Assembly: GCA_015490195.1 (NCBI GenBank)
Contig: WFYG01000044.1
Location: 30,755 to 94,754 of the forward strand
DNA: 64,000 bases
Direction of reading: 5' to 3'
Origin: Thermovibrio sp.
GTDB lineage: Bacteria; Aquificota; Aquificia; Desulfurobacteriales; Desulfurobacteriaceae
Part shown: positions 50,536 through 60,278 of the stretch, one piece after another
Position numbering within the stretch: the stretch's first letter is position 1
Layout of the letters: every line of letters starts with the position of its first letter
Made by a program: the position numbers and the translations under genes
Notes under the pieces: model-generated
What the model was told of the DNA's origin: nothing
Seen by the model: the letters and a program-made list of their open reading frames with translations, nothing else
Database searches by the model: none

Positions 50536-52779
50536 ATGAGACTGAAACTCTACGTTACAGGCGTTGTTCAGGGAGTTGGCTTTAGGCCTTTCGTATACCG
50601 GCTTGCAACAGAGCTTGGTCTTAAAGGCTACGTCTTAAACAGTGAAACGGGAGTTGTAATAGAGGTTGAGGGGGAAAAAGAGCGTTTAGAGGAGTTTCTA
50701 AAGAGGCTCCAGAGTGAGAAACCCCCTGCTTCTCAGATTTTCAGCATAGATAAGAAGTTTTTAGAAGAAGTTGGCTACAGCGGTTTTGAGATAAGGAAAA
50801 GCGAGAAGAAGGGAGAGGTAAAAGTTGCCGTTCTTCCAGACCTATCAACCTGCAAGGAGTGTCTCTCTGAACTCTTTGACCCTGAAAACAGGCGATACAG
50901 GTATCCCTTTATAAACTGTACAAACTGTGGCCCGCGGTTCACAATCATTCTCTCTCTTCCCTACGACAGGCCCAACACAACTATGAAAGACTTTGAGATG
51001 TGTGAAAAGTGCAGGGAGGAGTATGAGAACCCTTTAGACAGGAGGTTCCACGCCCAGCCAAACGCCTGCCCTGTATGTGGCCCCCACGTCTGGCTTGTGA
51101 ACGGGGAAGGGGAAACCGTTGCAGAGAGGGATAAGGCGTTAAAGGTTCTTGTTGAGTGGCTGAAAGAGGGGAAAATTCTGGCAGTTAAGGGGCTCGGAGG
51201 GTTTCACCTTATCTGCGATGCAACGAACGAGGAGGCTGTGGCGGAGCTCCGCCGCCGAAAAAGACGCCAGGAGAAGCCCTTTGCCGTTATGTTTAAAGAC
51301 CTTGAGCAGGTTAGGGAGTTTGCAGAAGTTTCCCCTTTAGAGGAGATAGCCTTAACCTCTGTTGAATCTCCCATCGTTATCCTGAAACAGAAAGAGGGAA
51401 ACAACCTTGCTCCCTCCGTCTCCCCCGATACGAAAACTGTTGGAGCTTTTCTGCCTTATATGCCCCTCCATCACATAATCCTCAGGGGTTTTGGAAAGCC
51501 CATAGTTGCAACGAGCTGCAACGTTACAGATGAGCCGATAATGTTTAAAAACTCTGAAGTTAAGAATGTTCTGGGAAATTTGGTTGACGGAGCTCTCCTC
51601 CACAACCGTGAAATTGCAAGGCGGTGCGACGACTCTGTTGTAAAGGTTATGGGAGGGAGAGTCGTTCCTTTCCGTCGCTCCCGTGGTTACGCTCCACTTC
51701 CCGTTCTTCTTCCGTTTAAACTGAAACGCCCAGTTCTGGCCTTAGGCCCCCACATGAAAGTTACTGTAGCCCTTGGTAAGGGAAACAGAGTTTACATCTC
51801 CCAGCACATAGGAGACATAGATAACCTTAAGGCAGAGGAGTTCTTCAAAGAGACCGTTAAAGACCTTTTGAACCTGTTTGAAATTGAGCCTGAAGTTGTC
51901 GTTTCAGACTACCACCTGGGCTACTTCACAACGAAGTTTGGCAGAGAGGTTTTCGGGGAGAGGCTGATTCAGGTTTACCACCACCACGCCCACACAATCT
52001 CGGTTATGGCAGAGAACGAGGTTCCTTTAGATAAAAAGGTTATAGCCTTCTCCTTTGACGGCACGGGCTACGGAACCGACGGTAAAATCTGGGGAAGTGA
52101 GGTTCTTATTGCCGGCTACACCGAGTTTGAGAGAGCTCTCCACCTCAAATATTTTCCCCTTCCCGGCGGAGACAGGGCGGTTAAAGAACCCTACAGAGTT
52201 GCAGTTTCACTTCTAAAGGCTGTTGGGGAAAAACCTGAAGACTACTTAAAAGTTGAACCTGAGAAACTCTCGTTTGTCTCACAGATGGTTGATAAGGGGA
52301 TAAACTCTCCCTTAACTTCAAGTATGGGAAGGCTCTTTGACGGAGTTTCTGCGCTCCTCGGTATCCGCTACACCGTTAACTACCACGCTCAGGGAGCAAT
52401 TCTCCTTGAGGAAATCTCCTCAACTTCTAAAGAGACCGGAAGTTATCCTTTTAAAATGGAAAGCGGTGAGATTGACTGGAGAGAGACTCTCCTTGCCGTT
52501 CTCTCTGACATTAAGAAAGGAGCTCCCCTTTCAGATGTTGGAATGAAGTTCCACAACACGGTGGTAAAAATGGTTCTGGAGTCTGCCCGAATTCTCAGGG
52601 AGAAAACGGGAATTGATACGGTAGCCCTTTCTGGAGGAGTTTTCCAGAATAAAATTCTTACTGAGAAGTGTTTGAGGGAGCTCCCTTCAAAAGGCTTTAA
52701 AGTTCTGGTTCACCAGGTTGTTCCACCAAACGACGGTGGTCTCTCTTTAGGACAGGCCGTTTACGGAGGTCTGATTTGA
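50536..52779 (+). CDS. hypF: Carbamoyltransferase HypF
   Basis: Acylphosphatase domain VTGVVQGVGFRPFVYRLA; CxxC zinc fingers; YrdC-like domain; VYHHHAHTISVM. Confidence 0.97.
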   Translation: MRLKLYVTGVVQGVGFRPFVYRLATELGLKGYVLNSETGVVIEVEGEKERLEEFLKRLQSEKPPASQIFSIDKKFLEEVGYSGFEIRKSEKKGEVKVAVLPDLSTCKECLSELFDPENRRYRYPFINCTNCGPRFTIILSLPYDRPNTTMKDFEMCEKCREEYENPLDRRFHAQPNACPVCGPHVWLVNGEGETVAERDKALKVLVEWLKEGKILAVKGLGGFHLICDATNEEAVAELRRRKRRQEKPFAVMFKDLEQVREFAEVSPLEEIALTSVESPIVILKQKEGNNLAPSVSPDTKTVGAFLPYMPLHHIILRGFGKPIVATSCNVTDEPIMFKNSEVKNVLGNLVDGALLHNREIARRCDDSVVKVMGGRVVPFRRSRGYAPLPVLLPFKLKRPVLALGPHMKVTVALGKGNRVYISQHIGDIDNLKAEEFFKETVKDLLNLFEIEPEVVVSDYHLGYFTTKFGREVFGERLIQVYHHHAHTISVMAENEVPLDKKVIAFSFDGTGYGTDGKIWGSEVLIAGYTEFERALHLKYFPLPGGDRAVKEPYRVAVSLLKAVGEKPEDYLKVEPEKLSFVSQMVDKGINSPLTSSMGRLFDGVSALLGIRYTVNYHAQGAILLEEISSTSKETGSYPFKMESGEIDWRETLLAVLSDIKKGAPLSDVGMKFHNTVVKMVLESARILREKTGIDTVALSGGVFQNKILTEKCLRELPSKGFKVLVHQVVPPNDGGLSLGQAVYGGLI

Positions 52780-53948
52780 AGAAGATAATTAAGCTTGAGG
52801 GGATACCACTTACAGAAGGGCATTCCGGTCTTTTCCTTGAAGTAGAGGAAGGGATTATAAAAAGAGGATTTTACTACGCCCTTGTTCCTGTAAGGGGTTT
52901 TGAGACCCTCCTTCTGGGGAAAGATTCAAGAGTGGCTCCAACGATAACCACAAGGATATGCGGCCTTTGTCAGGTAACCCACGCCATAGCCTCGGCAAGG
53001 GCAATAGAGAGTGCTGCCGGGATTGAAGTTCCACCAGAGGCCGAGAAACTGAGAGAGGTTTTAGGTCTTGCCGTTCGTATCTACAACAACCTTCTCCACC
53101 AGATAATAGTTTCTGAAGACCTCTTCCCAGAAAAGAGGGAGCAGCTTGCTTTTATAAGGGAAGTTCAGGGGGTCAGGAAGTTTGCAGGGACGGTTCTAGA
53201 GACTGTAGGAGGTGAGATTATTCACTCTCCAAACGTGAAAGTGGGCGGTATATCAGAACCCTTGGAGGAGCCTGTTAAGGAGAAACTTCTCTTAGAGATA
53301 GACAGGGTACTTGAAAAGCTCAAAAACAGTTTTTCCGTTTTCAGGGAGAGTCTGGAAGCCCTCTGGAAAAGAGAGGGGCTCAGTGAGGACTTCGGCAGTC
53401 ATAGTCTTGGTTACTTTGCCACAGACCTCTACTACGGAAAGCCTGTTTCCTTTGATAAGTTTACCTTTCTTCTTCCTCAGGAACTCCTTGAGGGAGAATT
53501 AAAGAGAAGAGTTACGAACCTGTTTCCCCTTTTTGACGGAAAGCCCGTTGAAACGGGACCGAGAGCCAGGGCTGTTCTCTTTAAAGGCTACACTCCCAGA
53601 GGTGGAGTTAAGGAGCTCCACCTTTTAAGGGGAGAGGAGAACATAGAAGCACTGTTGAGAATAAGGGAGATTCTGGAGAATGGTAAGTTTGATGGAGAAC
53701 TCTGGAACCGAAAGACACCTTCATCAGACGGAGAAACCCTTGGAGTTGGTGTCCATGAAGCACCCAGAGGAACAAACGTTCACGCCGTTAAAGTGGATAA
53801 AACAGGAAAGATAGTATACTATAAAATTGTAGTTCCAACGGAGCTAAACTTTTTTGCCGTTGGAGAGGCTTTAAGGGGGATTTCTGCAACAAAAGCGGAA
53901 TACGTTGTGCGAGCTTACGACCCCTGTATTGTCTGTGCTGCCCACTAA
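52776..53948 (+). CDS. NiFe hydrogenase large subunit, FrhA/group 3-like
   Basis: TRICGLCQVTHAIASARAIE (L1) and DPCIVCAAH* (L2); in operon with FrhG- and FrhB-like genes. Confidence 0.88.
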   Translation: MKKIIKLEGIPLTEGHSGLFLEVEEGIIKRGFYYALVPVRGFETLLLGKDSRVAPTITTRICGLCQVTHAIASARAIESAAGIEVPPEAEKLREVLGLAVRIYNNLLHQIIVSEDLFPEKREQLAFIREVQGVRKFAGTVLETVGGEIIHSPNVKVGGISEPLEEPVKEKLLLEIDRVLEKLKNSFSVFRESLEALWKREGLSEDFGSHSLGYFATDLYYGKPVSFDKFTFLLPQELLEGELKRRVTNLFPLFDGKPVETGPRARAVLFKGYTPRGGVKELHLLRGEENIEALLRIREILENGKFDGELWNRKTPSSDGETLGVGVHEAPRGTNVHAVKVDKTGKIVYYKIVVPTELNFFAVGEALRGISATKAEYVVRAYDPCIVCAAH

Positions 53949-53962
53949 ATTGGAGAAAAGGA

Positions 53963-54703
53963 ATGTTTTACAGGGATAAGCTCTCCTTTGAAGATGAAGA
54001 GTTCAAGTTAAAGGTAGGATTTCTCCACTTCTCAAGTTGTTCCGGCTGTCAGGTGGCTTTCTTTGATATGTTTGAGGAAGCCGTTGAGATTCTTGATACG
54101 GTAGAGCTCGTCTATTCTAACATGCTTACTAAGAGGAGAGACCTTCCCCGTATGGACGTCGCTTTTGTAGAGGGAGCTCTCTGTATTGAGGATCCTCACC
54201 ACCTTCACCTGGTAAAAGAGCTCCAGAAGAAGGCAAAACTCATCGTTGCCGTTGGAGGTTGTGCCTCCTTTGGGGGAGTCAGGCGTCTCTCCTGCGGGAA
54301 TCAGCTGCCACAACCTCAGCATCAGAGCTTTGTTCCGATAACGGAAGTTGACCTGGTGAAGCCGAAAGTTAAGTATGCCATTCCAGGGTGTCCTCCAAAT
54401 CCGTCGCTTCTCTACAGCTTTCTTTTGGCCCTCCTTGAGATAAACGAAGACTTCCTCCTTCCTTTTGAACTGATGACCTTCTCAACCAGAGCTTCAGGTA
54501 TGGATATCTTTGTAGAAGTTGTAAATAAGGGTTTTTGTGTCGGTTGCGGTACCTGTTCAACTGCCTGTCCTACACGGGCTATAACCTACAACTACGAGTG
54601 TAGTAGGCCGGCTTTTAATCCGGGCCTCTGCGTCTACTGCGGTTCCTGTCTTGCTGCCTGTCCACAGAGTTTTAAGCCCTACCCTCAACCGACGTACACG
54701 TGA
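53963..54703 (+). CDS. NiFe hydrogenase small subunit, FrhG-like with ferredoxin domain
   Basis: FSSCSGCQ, VGGCASFGG, IPGCPPNP, then two CxxCxxCxxxCP clusters. Confidence 0.88.
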   Translation: MFYRDKLSFEDEEFKLKVGFLHFSSCSGCQVAFFDMFEEAVEILDTVELVYSNMLTKRRDLPRMDVAFVEGALCIEDPHHLHLVKELQKKAKLIVAVGGCASFGGVRRLSCGNQLPQPQHQSFVPITEVDLVKPKVKYAIPGCPPNPSLLYSFLLALLEINEDFLLPFELMTFSTRASGMDIFVEVVNKGFCVGCGTCSTACPTRAITYNYECSRPAFNPGLCVYCGSCLAACPQSFKPYPQPTYT

Positions 54704-54713
54704 GAGGTTAAGA

Positions 54714-55607
54714 ATGGTTGCTCTTAACAGCCGTTTTCTTCTGGGAAAGTACAGAGAGGCATTTGTAGTTGACGGTAAGGGTGAGAATCCGATAAAGGCC
54801 ATTTTTACCCTTATGTTAAAGTTTGGCCTTATAGATGGCCTGCTTACCGTCAGTAAAGATGGAAACTCACCGCGGCTCATTTTCAAGGCCGAGGACGTTG
54901 AAATTCCTGTTAGAAATTCCTGTTTTGGAGTTAACGCACTCCTTAAAAAGGCAGTTCAGAAGTACAGGCTTTCCAGACTTGCAGTTTTTGGTCCCGCCTG
55001 CACCTTTGACGGTTTAAACAAAACCCAGTACTTTGGGATTGGGTGTAACTGGACAAAGACAGCAGTAGCCCTCAAGATTAGCTTTCTCTGTCCAGGAGTT
55101 CTAACAGATACGGCCTTTTTGTCAGAGGTGGTGGATATAACGGGTAAAAGGGCGGGAGTTTCAAGGTTTTACTTCCAGAAAGGGAAGCTCCACTATCAGC
55201 TTAAAACCGGTGAAGAGATAACAGTTCCTCCTTCGTTTCACCACAGGTACGTAAACAGTGCCTGCCGTTACTGTCTTAACCTGTCTGGTAAAGGAACAGA
55301 CCTGACTGCTGTCTACCTGAAAGAGAGAGATAAAGTACTTCTTATTGTCAGAAGCGAAAGGGGACTCAGCACTCTTGCTCAGGTTCAGAGGAGCTCCCCG
55401 TCAACTCTTTACTTCAGGAAGGCCGATAGAAAAGAAGTTGAGTCTCTAATTTCGTTTCTTAAAGAAAAAGTTATCCTAAATATAACTGATATCATAGAGA
55501 GAGTAGAACTTGGGTTTCCTGTTCCAAAGTGGAACGACAACAAACTGAGAAAATTTTACAGACTGTGGAACTCTATTGACGTGAACTCAGAAGAGGAGGT
55601 GTTCTGA
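54714..55607 (+). CDS. FrhB/FdhB-like subunit
   Basis: FrhB-like pattern (LTVSKDGNSPRLIFKAEDVE; LAVFGPACTFDGLNKTQ; CRYCLNL); start inferred as ATG 54714. Confidence 0.65.
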   Translation: MVALNSRFLLGKYREAFVVDGKGENPIKAIFTLMLKFGLIDGLLTVSKDGNSPRLIFKAEDVEIPVRNSCFGVNALLKKAVQKYRLSRLAVFGPACTFDGLNKTQYFGIGCNWTKTAVALKISFLCPGVLTDTAFLSEVVDITGKRAGVSRFYFQKGKLHYQLKTGEEITVPPSFHHRYVNSACRYCLNLSGKGTDLTAVYLKERDKVLLIVRSERGLSTLAQVQRSSPSTLYFRKADRKEVESLISFLKEKVILNITDIIERVELGFPVPKWNDNKLRKFYRLWNSIDVNSEEEVF

Positions 55608-55891
55608 TGGCTACCCAGCTAGAAATTTCAGAAGAAAAGTTACTTGAAAGGGCGGAGCTCCTCAAAGTTCTTGGTCATCCTGAAAGACTGGAAATAGTCC
55701 TTCTTACCCTTGATAGAGAAATGTGCGTTAAAGAGCTGGTTAAAGTTCTTAAGATCTCCCAGCCGAAAGTCTCCCAGCATGTAGGTTTAATGAAAGAACT
55801 CGGGATACTCTCCTTCAGAAAAGAGGGAACGAAAGTTCTTTACAGAACTTCAAGTGAAATTGTTAGAGAGCTTGTAAGTGTTCTTTTTTAG
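55607..55891 (+). CDS. ArsR/SmtB-family transcriptional regulator
   Basis: LLKVLGHPERLEIVLLTLDREMCVKELVKVLKISQPKVSQHVGLMKELGILSFRKEGTKVLYR winged helix. Confidence 0.9.
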   Translation: MATQLEISEEKLLERAELLKVLGHPERLEIVLLTLDREMCVKELVKVLKISQPKVSQHVGLMKELGILSFRKEGTKVLYRTSSEIVRELVSVLF

Positions 55892-55992
55892 CTAAGATCT
55901 GGGTTAAGGTCTCCTCCCGGGTCAGAGTGGGGATACTTTGCTTTTTTAAGCTTGGCGGCTGTTCTCCAGTAGCCAGAAAAGAGATGTATTAA

Positions 55993-56008
55993 ATAAAGAA
56001 TTCTTTAT
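55993..56008. promoter_or_regulatory. Candidate operator, 16-bp perfect palindrome
   Basis: ATAAAGAATTCTTTAT upstream of hyaA. Confidence 0.5.
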
Positions 56009-56065
56009 ATTATCTAATACAATTGCTTCTAAATTAATTTCTAAAAATAGAAAATTAGCATACCG

Positions 56066-56094
56066 TTGACATCTTAATAAGCTTATTCTAAAAT
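56066..56094 (+). promoter_or_regulatory. hyaA promoter with palindromic spacer
   Basis: TTGACA-N17-TAAAAT; spacer contains AATAAGCTTATT (56076-56087). Confidence 0.65.
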
Positions 56095-56132
56095 GGAGTC
56101 AAGGCGGCAAATAAACCTATCAGGAGGGCGCT

Positions 56133-57215
56133 ATGAAAAGAAGCCTTTATATGGGGGGACTACCGGGAGCAATGTCCCGTAGGGGTTTCCTCAGGGCCTG
56201 TGCTATAGCTACAGCTGCAATGGGGCTTCCTATGGAAATGATTCCAAAAGTTGCAGAAGCAGCTTCTGATCCGAAAAGGCCCAGTGTAGTGTGGTTACAG
56301 TTTCAGGAGTGTACCGGGTGTTCAGAGAGTTTGCTTAGAGCTTCACACCCAGACGTAGCTACACTGATACTTGACCTTATTTCACTTGACTATCATGAAA
56401 CCCTTATGGCAGCAGCGGGAAAGCAAGCGGAAGAAGACCTTGATAAGGCAATAGAGAAAGGAAACTACATCCTTGTTGTAGAGGGAGGAATTCCACTTAA
56501 AGACGGAGGAGTTTACTGTAAAATTGCAGGAAAAACGGCCGTAGAGATTCTGAAGCGTGCGGCTGAAAAAGCCTTAGCAATAATATCTATTGGAACCTGT
56601 GCTTCTTACGGTGGTATTCAAGCTGCAAGACCCAACCCGACTGGTGCTGTAGGAGTTTCCGACATTATCAAGGATAAACCTATCATCAACGTTCCAGGAT
56701 GTCCTCCAAACCCTGAAAACTTCCTGTCAACAGTTCTCTACTACTTAACTTTTAAAAAGCTTCCGCCAACGGATAAGTTTGGAAGACCTTTATTTGCTTA
56801 CGGAAGGAAGATTCACGACCACTGTGAGAGAAGGCCACACTTTGACGAAGGTCGCTACGTTGAGCAGTTCGGAGACGTTGGCCACAGGCTCGGTTTCTGT
56901 CTCTACAAAGTGGGATGTAAAGGGCCCGAAACTTACTCTAACTGTCCCGTAATCAGGTTCAATGATGTAGAGGTATGGCCGGTATCCGTTGGTAACGGAT
57001 GTTACGGATGTACAGAGCCAAACTTCTGGGATACCATGACTCCGTTCCACAAGAGGTTGCCTAACGTTAGAATACCTGGTGCTGGTAAAGGGATTCAGGC
57101 AAGTGCTACAGAGATTGGAAAAGCTGCTCTTGGAGTTACTGCTGCCGCACTTGCAATCCACGCCGGTGTTGGTATAGCTAAAAGACTTGCAACAGGTTCA
57201 AAATCTGAAGAGTAA
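56133..57215 (+). CDS. hyaA: Group 1 NiFe hydrogenase small subunit, Tat-exported
   Basis: Tat motif SRRGFLRA; QECTGCSESLLR; C-terminal Fe-S cysteines and TM anchor. Confidence 0.95.
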   Translation: MKRSLYMGGLPGAMSRRGFLRACAIATAAMGLPMEMIPKVAEAASDPKRPSVVWLQFQECTGCSESLLRASHPDVATLILDLISLDYHETLMAAAGKQAEEDLDKAIEKGNYILVVEGGIPLKDGGVYCKIAGKTAVEILKRAAEKALAIISIGTCASYGGIQAARPNPTGAVGVSDIIKDKPIINVPGCPPNPENFLSTVLYYLTFKKLPPTDKFGRPLFAYGRKIHDHCERRPHFDEGRYVEQFGDVGHRLGFCLYKVGCKGPETYSNCPVIRFNDVEVWPVSVGNGCYGCTEPNFWDTMTPFHKRLPNVRIPGAGKGIQASATEIGKAALGVTAAALAIHAGVGIAKRLATGSKSEE

Positions 57216-57240
57216 AAAACCCAAAATGGGGAGGTAAGAA

Positions 57241-58986
57241 ATGGCTAACAGAGTAGTAGTTGACCCGATTACGAGGATAGAGGGTCACCTTAGGATAGAG
57301 GTTGTTCCTGAAAACGGCTTTATAAAACAAGCTTATTCTTCATCTCAGATGTGGAGGGGAATTGAGGTTATCCTTCAAGGTAGAGACCCAGATGACGCAT
57401 GGATGTTCGCCCAGAGAATCTGCGGTGTATGTACAACGGTTCACGCAATAGCTTCTGTAAGGTCTATTGAAAACGCTCTTCAATTAGAAGTTCCTTATAA
57501 TGCTCAAATGGTGAGGAACCTTATAATTGCCGGACACTTGCTTCACGACCACATCGTCCACTTCTACCACCTTTCAGCTTTAGACTGGGTAGACGTTGTT
57601 TCTGCCCTTAAGGCAGACCCTCAGAAGGCTGCAAAGATCGCAGAGAGCTACCAGAACTGGAAACTGAACGGAGCTTCTATCTTTAAGGCTGTTCAGGATA
57701 AGCTTAAGAAGTTCGTTGAGAGCGGACAGTTAGGTCCGTTTGCCAACGGTTACTGGGGCCACCCTGCAATGAAACTTCCACCAGAGGTTAACTTAATTGC
57801 AGTAACCCACTACCTCCAGGCACTTGACTTCCAGAGGAAGGCCGACCAGGCAATTGCAATCCTTGGCGGAAAGAACCCACACATCCAGAACCTTGCAGTA
57901 GGTGGCGTTTCAACTGCCATCAACCCAGACAACGAAGCAACCCTCAACATGGAGCGTCTCTACTACATTAAACAGCTCCTTGAAGAGGTCAGAGACTTTG
58001 TTCACAACTGCTACGTTCCGGACGTTATCGCAATTGCTGCTTTCTACAAAGACTGGCTCCAGTACGGTAGGGGAGTTGATAACTACCTCGCAGTTCCAGA
58101 TCTTCCTCAGGATACAAAAGGTGAAGTCTTTGACCTTCCTGGGGGAACTATCTTCGGTGGAGACCTTTCAACAGTTAGGCCTATTAAGAGCTTCAACGAT
58201 GAGTACTTCATTAAGAACGTAAGGGAGAACATTACCCACGCCTGGTATAAGGGAGACTGGACAAGGCATCCGTGGGATGAGGATACAGTTCCAGACTACA
58301 CTGGAATGCCGGGTGGCTACGTTGATCCCAACGGTAAGTACTCCTGGACGAAAGCTCCAAGGTTTATGAAGGGGAACGACTACGTCCCAATGCAGGTTGG
58401 GCCTCTTGCTCAGATTCTTGTCGGATACGCTCAGGGACATAAGCTCATTAAGAAGTACGTTGACCAGGCACTCTCTGACCTTAAGAGCGTTCTTTCCCTT
58501 CTTGGAGAAAGCTCTGACGGTATTGACATCAATGTTCTCCAGTCCACTCCAGGAAGGCACCTTGCAAGGGCCCTCAGGGCTAAGGTTGCTTCCGATCTTG
58601 CACTGAAACAGTGGGAGCAGCTTGTTGACAACATTGGCCGTGGCGACCTTGAGATCTACAATCCGCCAAGCTACCCTGCCGGCGAAATTAAGGGTTGTGG
58701 TTTCCACGAGGCTCCAAGGGGAACTCTCTCCCACTGGACTGTAATTGAAAACGGTAAGATTAAGAACTACCAGGCAGTTGTTCCTTCAACCTGGAACTCC
58801 TCTCCGATGGACGATAAGGGACAGCACGGTCCATACGAGGCATCCCTCATCGGTAACCCACTCGCAGATCCTGAGAAGCCCCTTGAGGTTCTCAGAACTG
58901 TTCACTCCTTTGACCCCTGTATCGCCTGTGCCGTTCACCTTGTCGATCCGGAAGGAAACGAGATTACGAAGATTAAAGTCCTTTAA
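57241..58986 (+). CDS. hyaB: Group 1 NiFe hydrogenase large subunit
   Basis: DPITRIEGHLRIEV; RICGVCTTVHAIASVR; FDPCIACAVH + LVDPEGNEITKIKVL extension. Confidence 0.97.
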   Translation: MANRVVVDPITRIEGHLRIEVVPENGFIKQAYSSSQMWRGIEVILQGRDPDDAWMFAQRICGVCTTVHAIASVRSIENALQLEVPYNAQMVRNLIIAGHLLHDHIVHFYHLSALDWVDVVSALKADPQKAAKIAESYQNWKLNGASIFKAVQDKLKKFVESGQLGPFANGYWGHPAMKLPPEVNLIAVTHYLQALDFQRKADQAIAILGGKNPHIQNLAVGGVSTAINPDNEATLNMERLYYIKQLLEEVRDFVHNCYVPDVIAIAAFYKDWLQYGRGVDNYLAVPDLPQDTKGEVFDLPGGTIFGGDLSTVRPIKSFNDEYFIKNVRENITHAWYKGDWTRHPWDEDTVPDYTGMPGGYVDPNGKYSWTKAPRFMKGNDYVPMQVGPLAQILVGYAQGHKLIKKYVDQALSDLKSVLSLLGESSDGIDINVLQSTPGRHLARALRAKVASDLALKQWEQLVDNIGRGDLEIYNPPSYPAGEIKGCGFHEAPRGTLSHWTVIENGKIKNYQAVVPSTWNSSPMDDKGQHGPYEASLIGNPLADPEKPLEVLRTVHSFDPCIACAVHLVDPEGNEITKIKVL

Positions 58987-58990
58987 TTTC

Positions 58991-59011
58991 AGGGAGGGAG
59001 CTCCCCTCCCT
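58991..59011 (+). repeat. Intercistronic hairpin AGGGAGGG-agctc-CCCTCCCT
   Basis: Perfect 8-bp stem between hyaB and hyaC. Confidence 0.6.
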
Positions 59012-59021
59012 CCTAAAGCCA

Positions 59022-59684
59022 ATGAGGAGGGAAAAAATGGCTGTTTACGAGAAGAAATACGTCTGGAGCATACTCCTGAGGCTCTTTCACTGGACGTTTG
59101 CTCCTTCAATATTCACCCTCATAGTTACAGGTCTTTACATCCACTGGCCCTGGACAAACACCTGGCTTGAAGGAAGCCACCAGTTTACAATGGCTACAAT
59201 GCGCTGGATCCACTTCATAGCTGGAATGCTCTTCACCTGCGCAGTCCTTGCAAGGCTCTACCTGTGGTTCTTCGGTAACAAATACGAGAGGGTCTGGGAC
59301 TTCCTTCCCATAACCGGCAGAAACATAAAAAACCTCTTTTCAACACTCATTTACTACGCTTACCTTACAGACCACCACGAGGAGAGGCTCGGCCACAACG
59401 CCCTTGCCGGAACTGCCTACTTCTTCACAATTCTTCTTGCCATTGTTCAGTTTTTAACAGGCCTCTACCTCCTCTACCCAGAAGGAAGCATCTTTACGTC
59501 AATCGGTGCTTCACTTTTCGGAACACAGCAGGAGGCAAGGTTTATCCACTACATCCTTAACTGGTACTTCGCATGGTTTGCAATGGTTCATATCTACATA
59601 GTTATCTGGAACGACATCAAACATCCTGAAGGCCTTATCTCATCTATCTTTGACGGTTTTAAATTCGCAAAGAAAGAGCAGTAA
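59022..59684 (+). CDS. hyaC: Hydrogenase b-type cytochrome subunit
   Basis: Four-TM cytochrome b561-like pattern (RLFHWTFAPSIFTLIVTGLYIHWP; MRWIHFIAGMLF; WYFAWFAMVHIYIVIWNDIKHPEG). Start possibly 59037. Confidence 0.93.
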   Translation: MRREKMAVYEKKYVWSILLRLFHWTFAPSIFTLIVTGLYIHWPWTNTWLEGSHQFTMATMRWIHFIAGMLFTCAVLARLYLWFFGNKYERVWDFLPITGRNIKNLFSTLIYYAYLTDHHEERLGHNALAGTAYFFTILLAIVQFLTGLYLLYPEGSIFTSIGASLFGTQQEARFIHYILNWYFAWFAMVHIYIVIWNDIKHPEGLISSIFDGFKFAKKEQ

Positions 59685-59706
59685 ATCAAATAGTTCTACA
59701 GAAGGG

Positions 59707-59733
59707 ATGGGGGAGTGGGGCTCCCCCATTTTT
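59707..59733 (+). terminator. Intrinsic terminator between hyaC and hyaD
   Basis: ATGGGGGAG-tgggg-CTCCCCCAT-TTTT. Confidence 0.8.
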
Positions 59734-59747
59734 AATTTGGAGGAAAA

Positions 59748-60278
59748 ATGAAAATTGGTCTTATGGGAGTTGGAAACATTCTTCTGAGAGATGAGGGCTT
59801 TGGAGTAAAGCTTCTCTATCTGTTAAAGGCAAAGTACGATTTTCCCGAAAATGTTGTTCTGATAGATGGTGGAACTGCAGGAATTTTCCTCTCTCCTGAA
59901 ATAGACTACCTTGACAAGCTCTTAATCATTGACGTTGTAAAAGCTAAAGGAGAGCCCGGGGAAATAAAAATATACGAAAAAGAGGATTTCTTCATAGATA
60001 AACTTCCCTTGAAGCTCTCTCCCCACCAGTTGGGACTTCAGGAAGTTCTCCTTCTTAATGAAATTAAGGGAACCTGTCCGGAAGATGTAAAACTGATAGG
60101 AATTATTCCAAAATCTGTTGAGACTGGAACAGGATTGACACCTGAGCTTGAGGCAAAACTTCCAGAAGTTGAAGGAAGAGTTTTAGAAATTCTTAAAGAG
60201 TGGGGAGTAGAGCCAAAGTTAAAGGAAAGGCCGGAAGACCCAAACATCTGGTGGGAAGAAAAGGTAAAGGAGGCTTAA
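59748..60278 (+). CDS. hyaD: Hydrogenase maturation protease (HyaD-like)
   Basis: KIGLMGVGNILLRDEGFGVKLL; DGGTAG; LSPHQLGLQEVL. Confidence 0.95.
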   Translation: MKIGLMGVGNILLRDEGFGVKLLYLLKAKYDFPENVVLIDGGTAGIFLSPEIDYLDKLLIIDVVKAKGEPGEIKIYEKEDFFIDKLPLKLSPHQLGLQEVLLLNEIKGTCPEDVKLIGIIPKSVETGTGLTPELEAKLPEVEGRVLEILKEWGVEPKLKERPEDPNIWWEEKVKEA

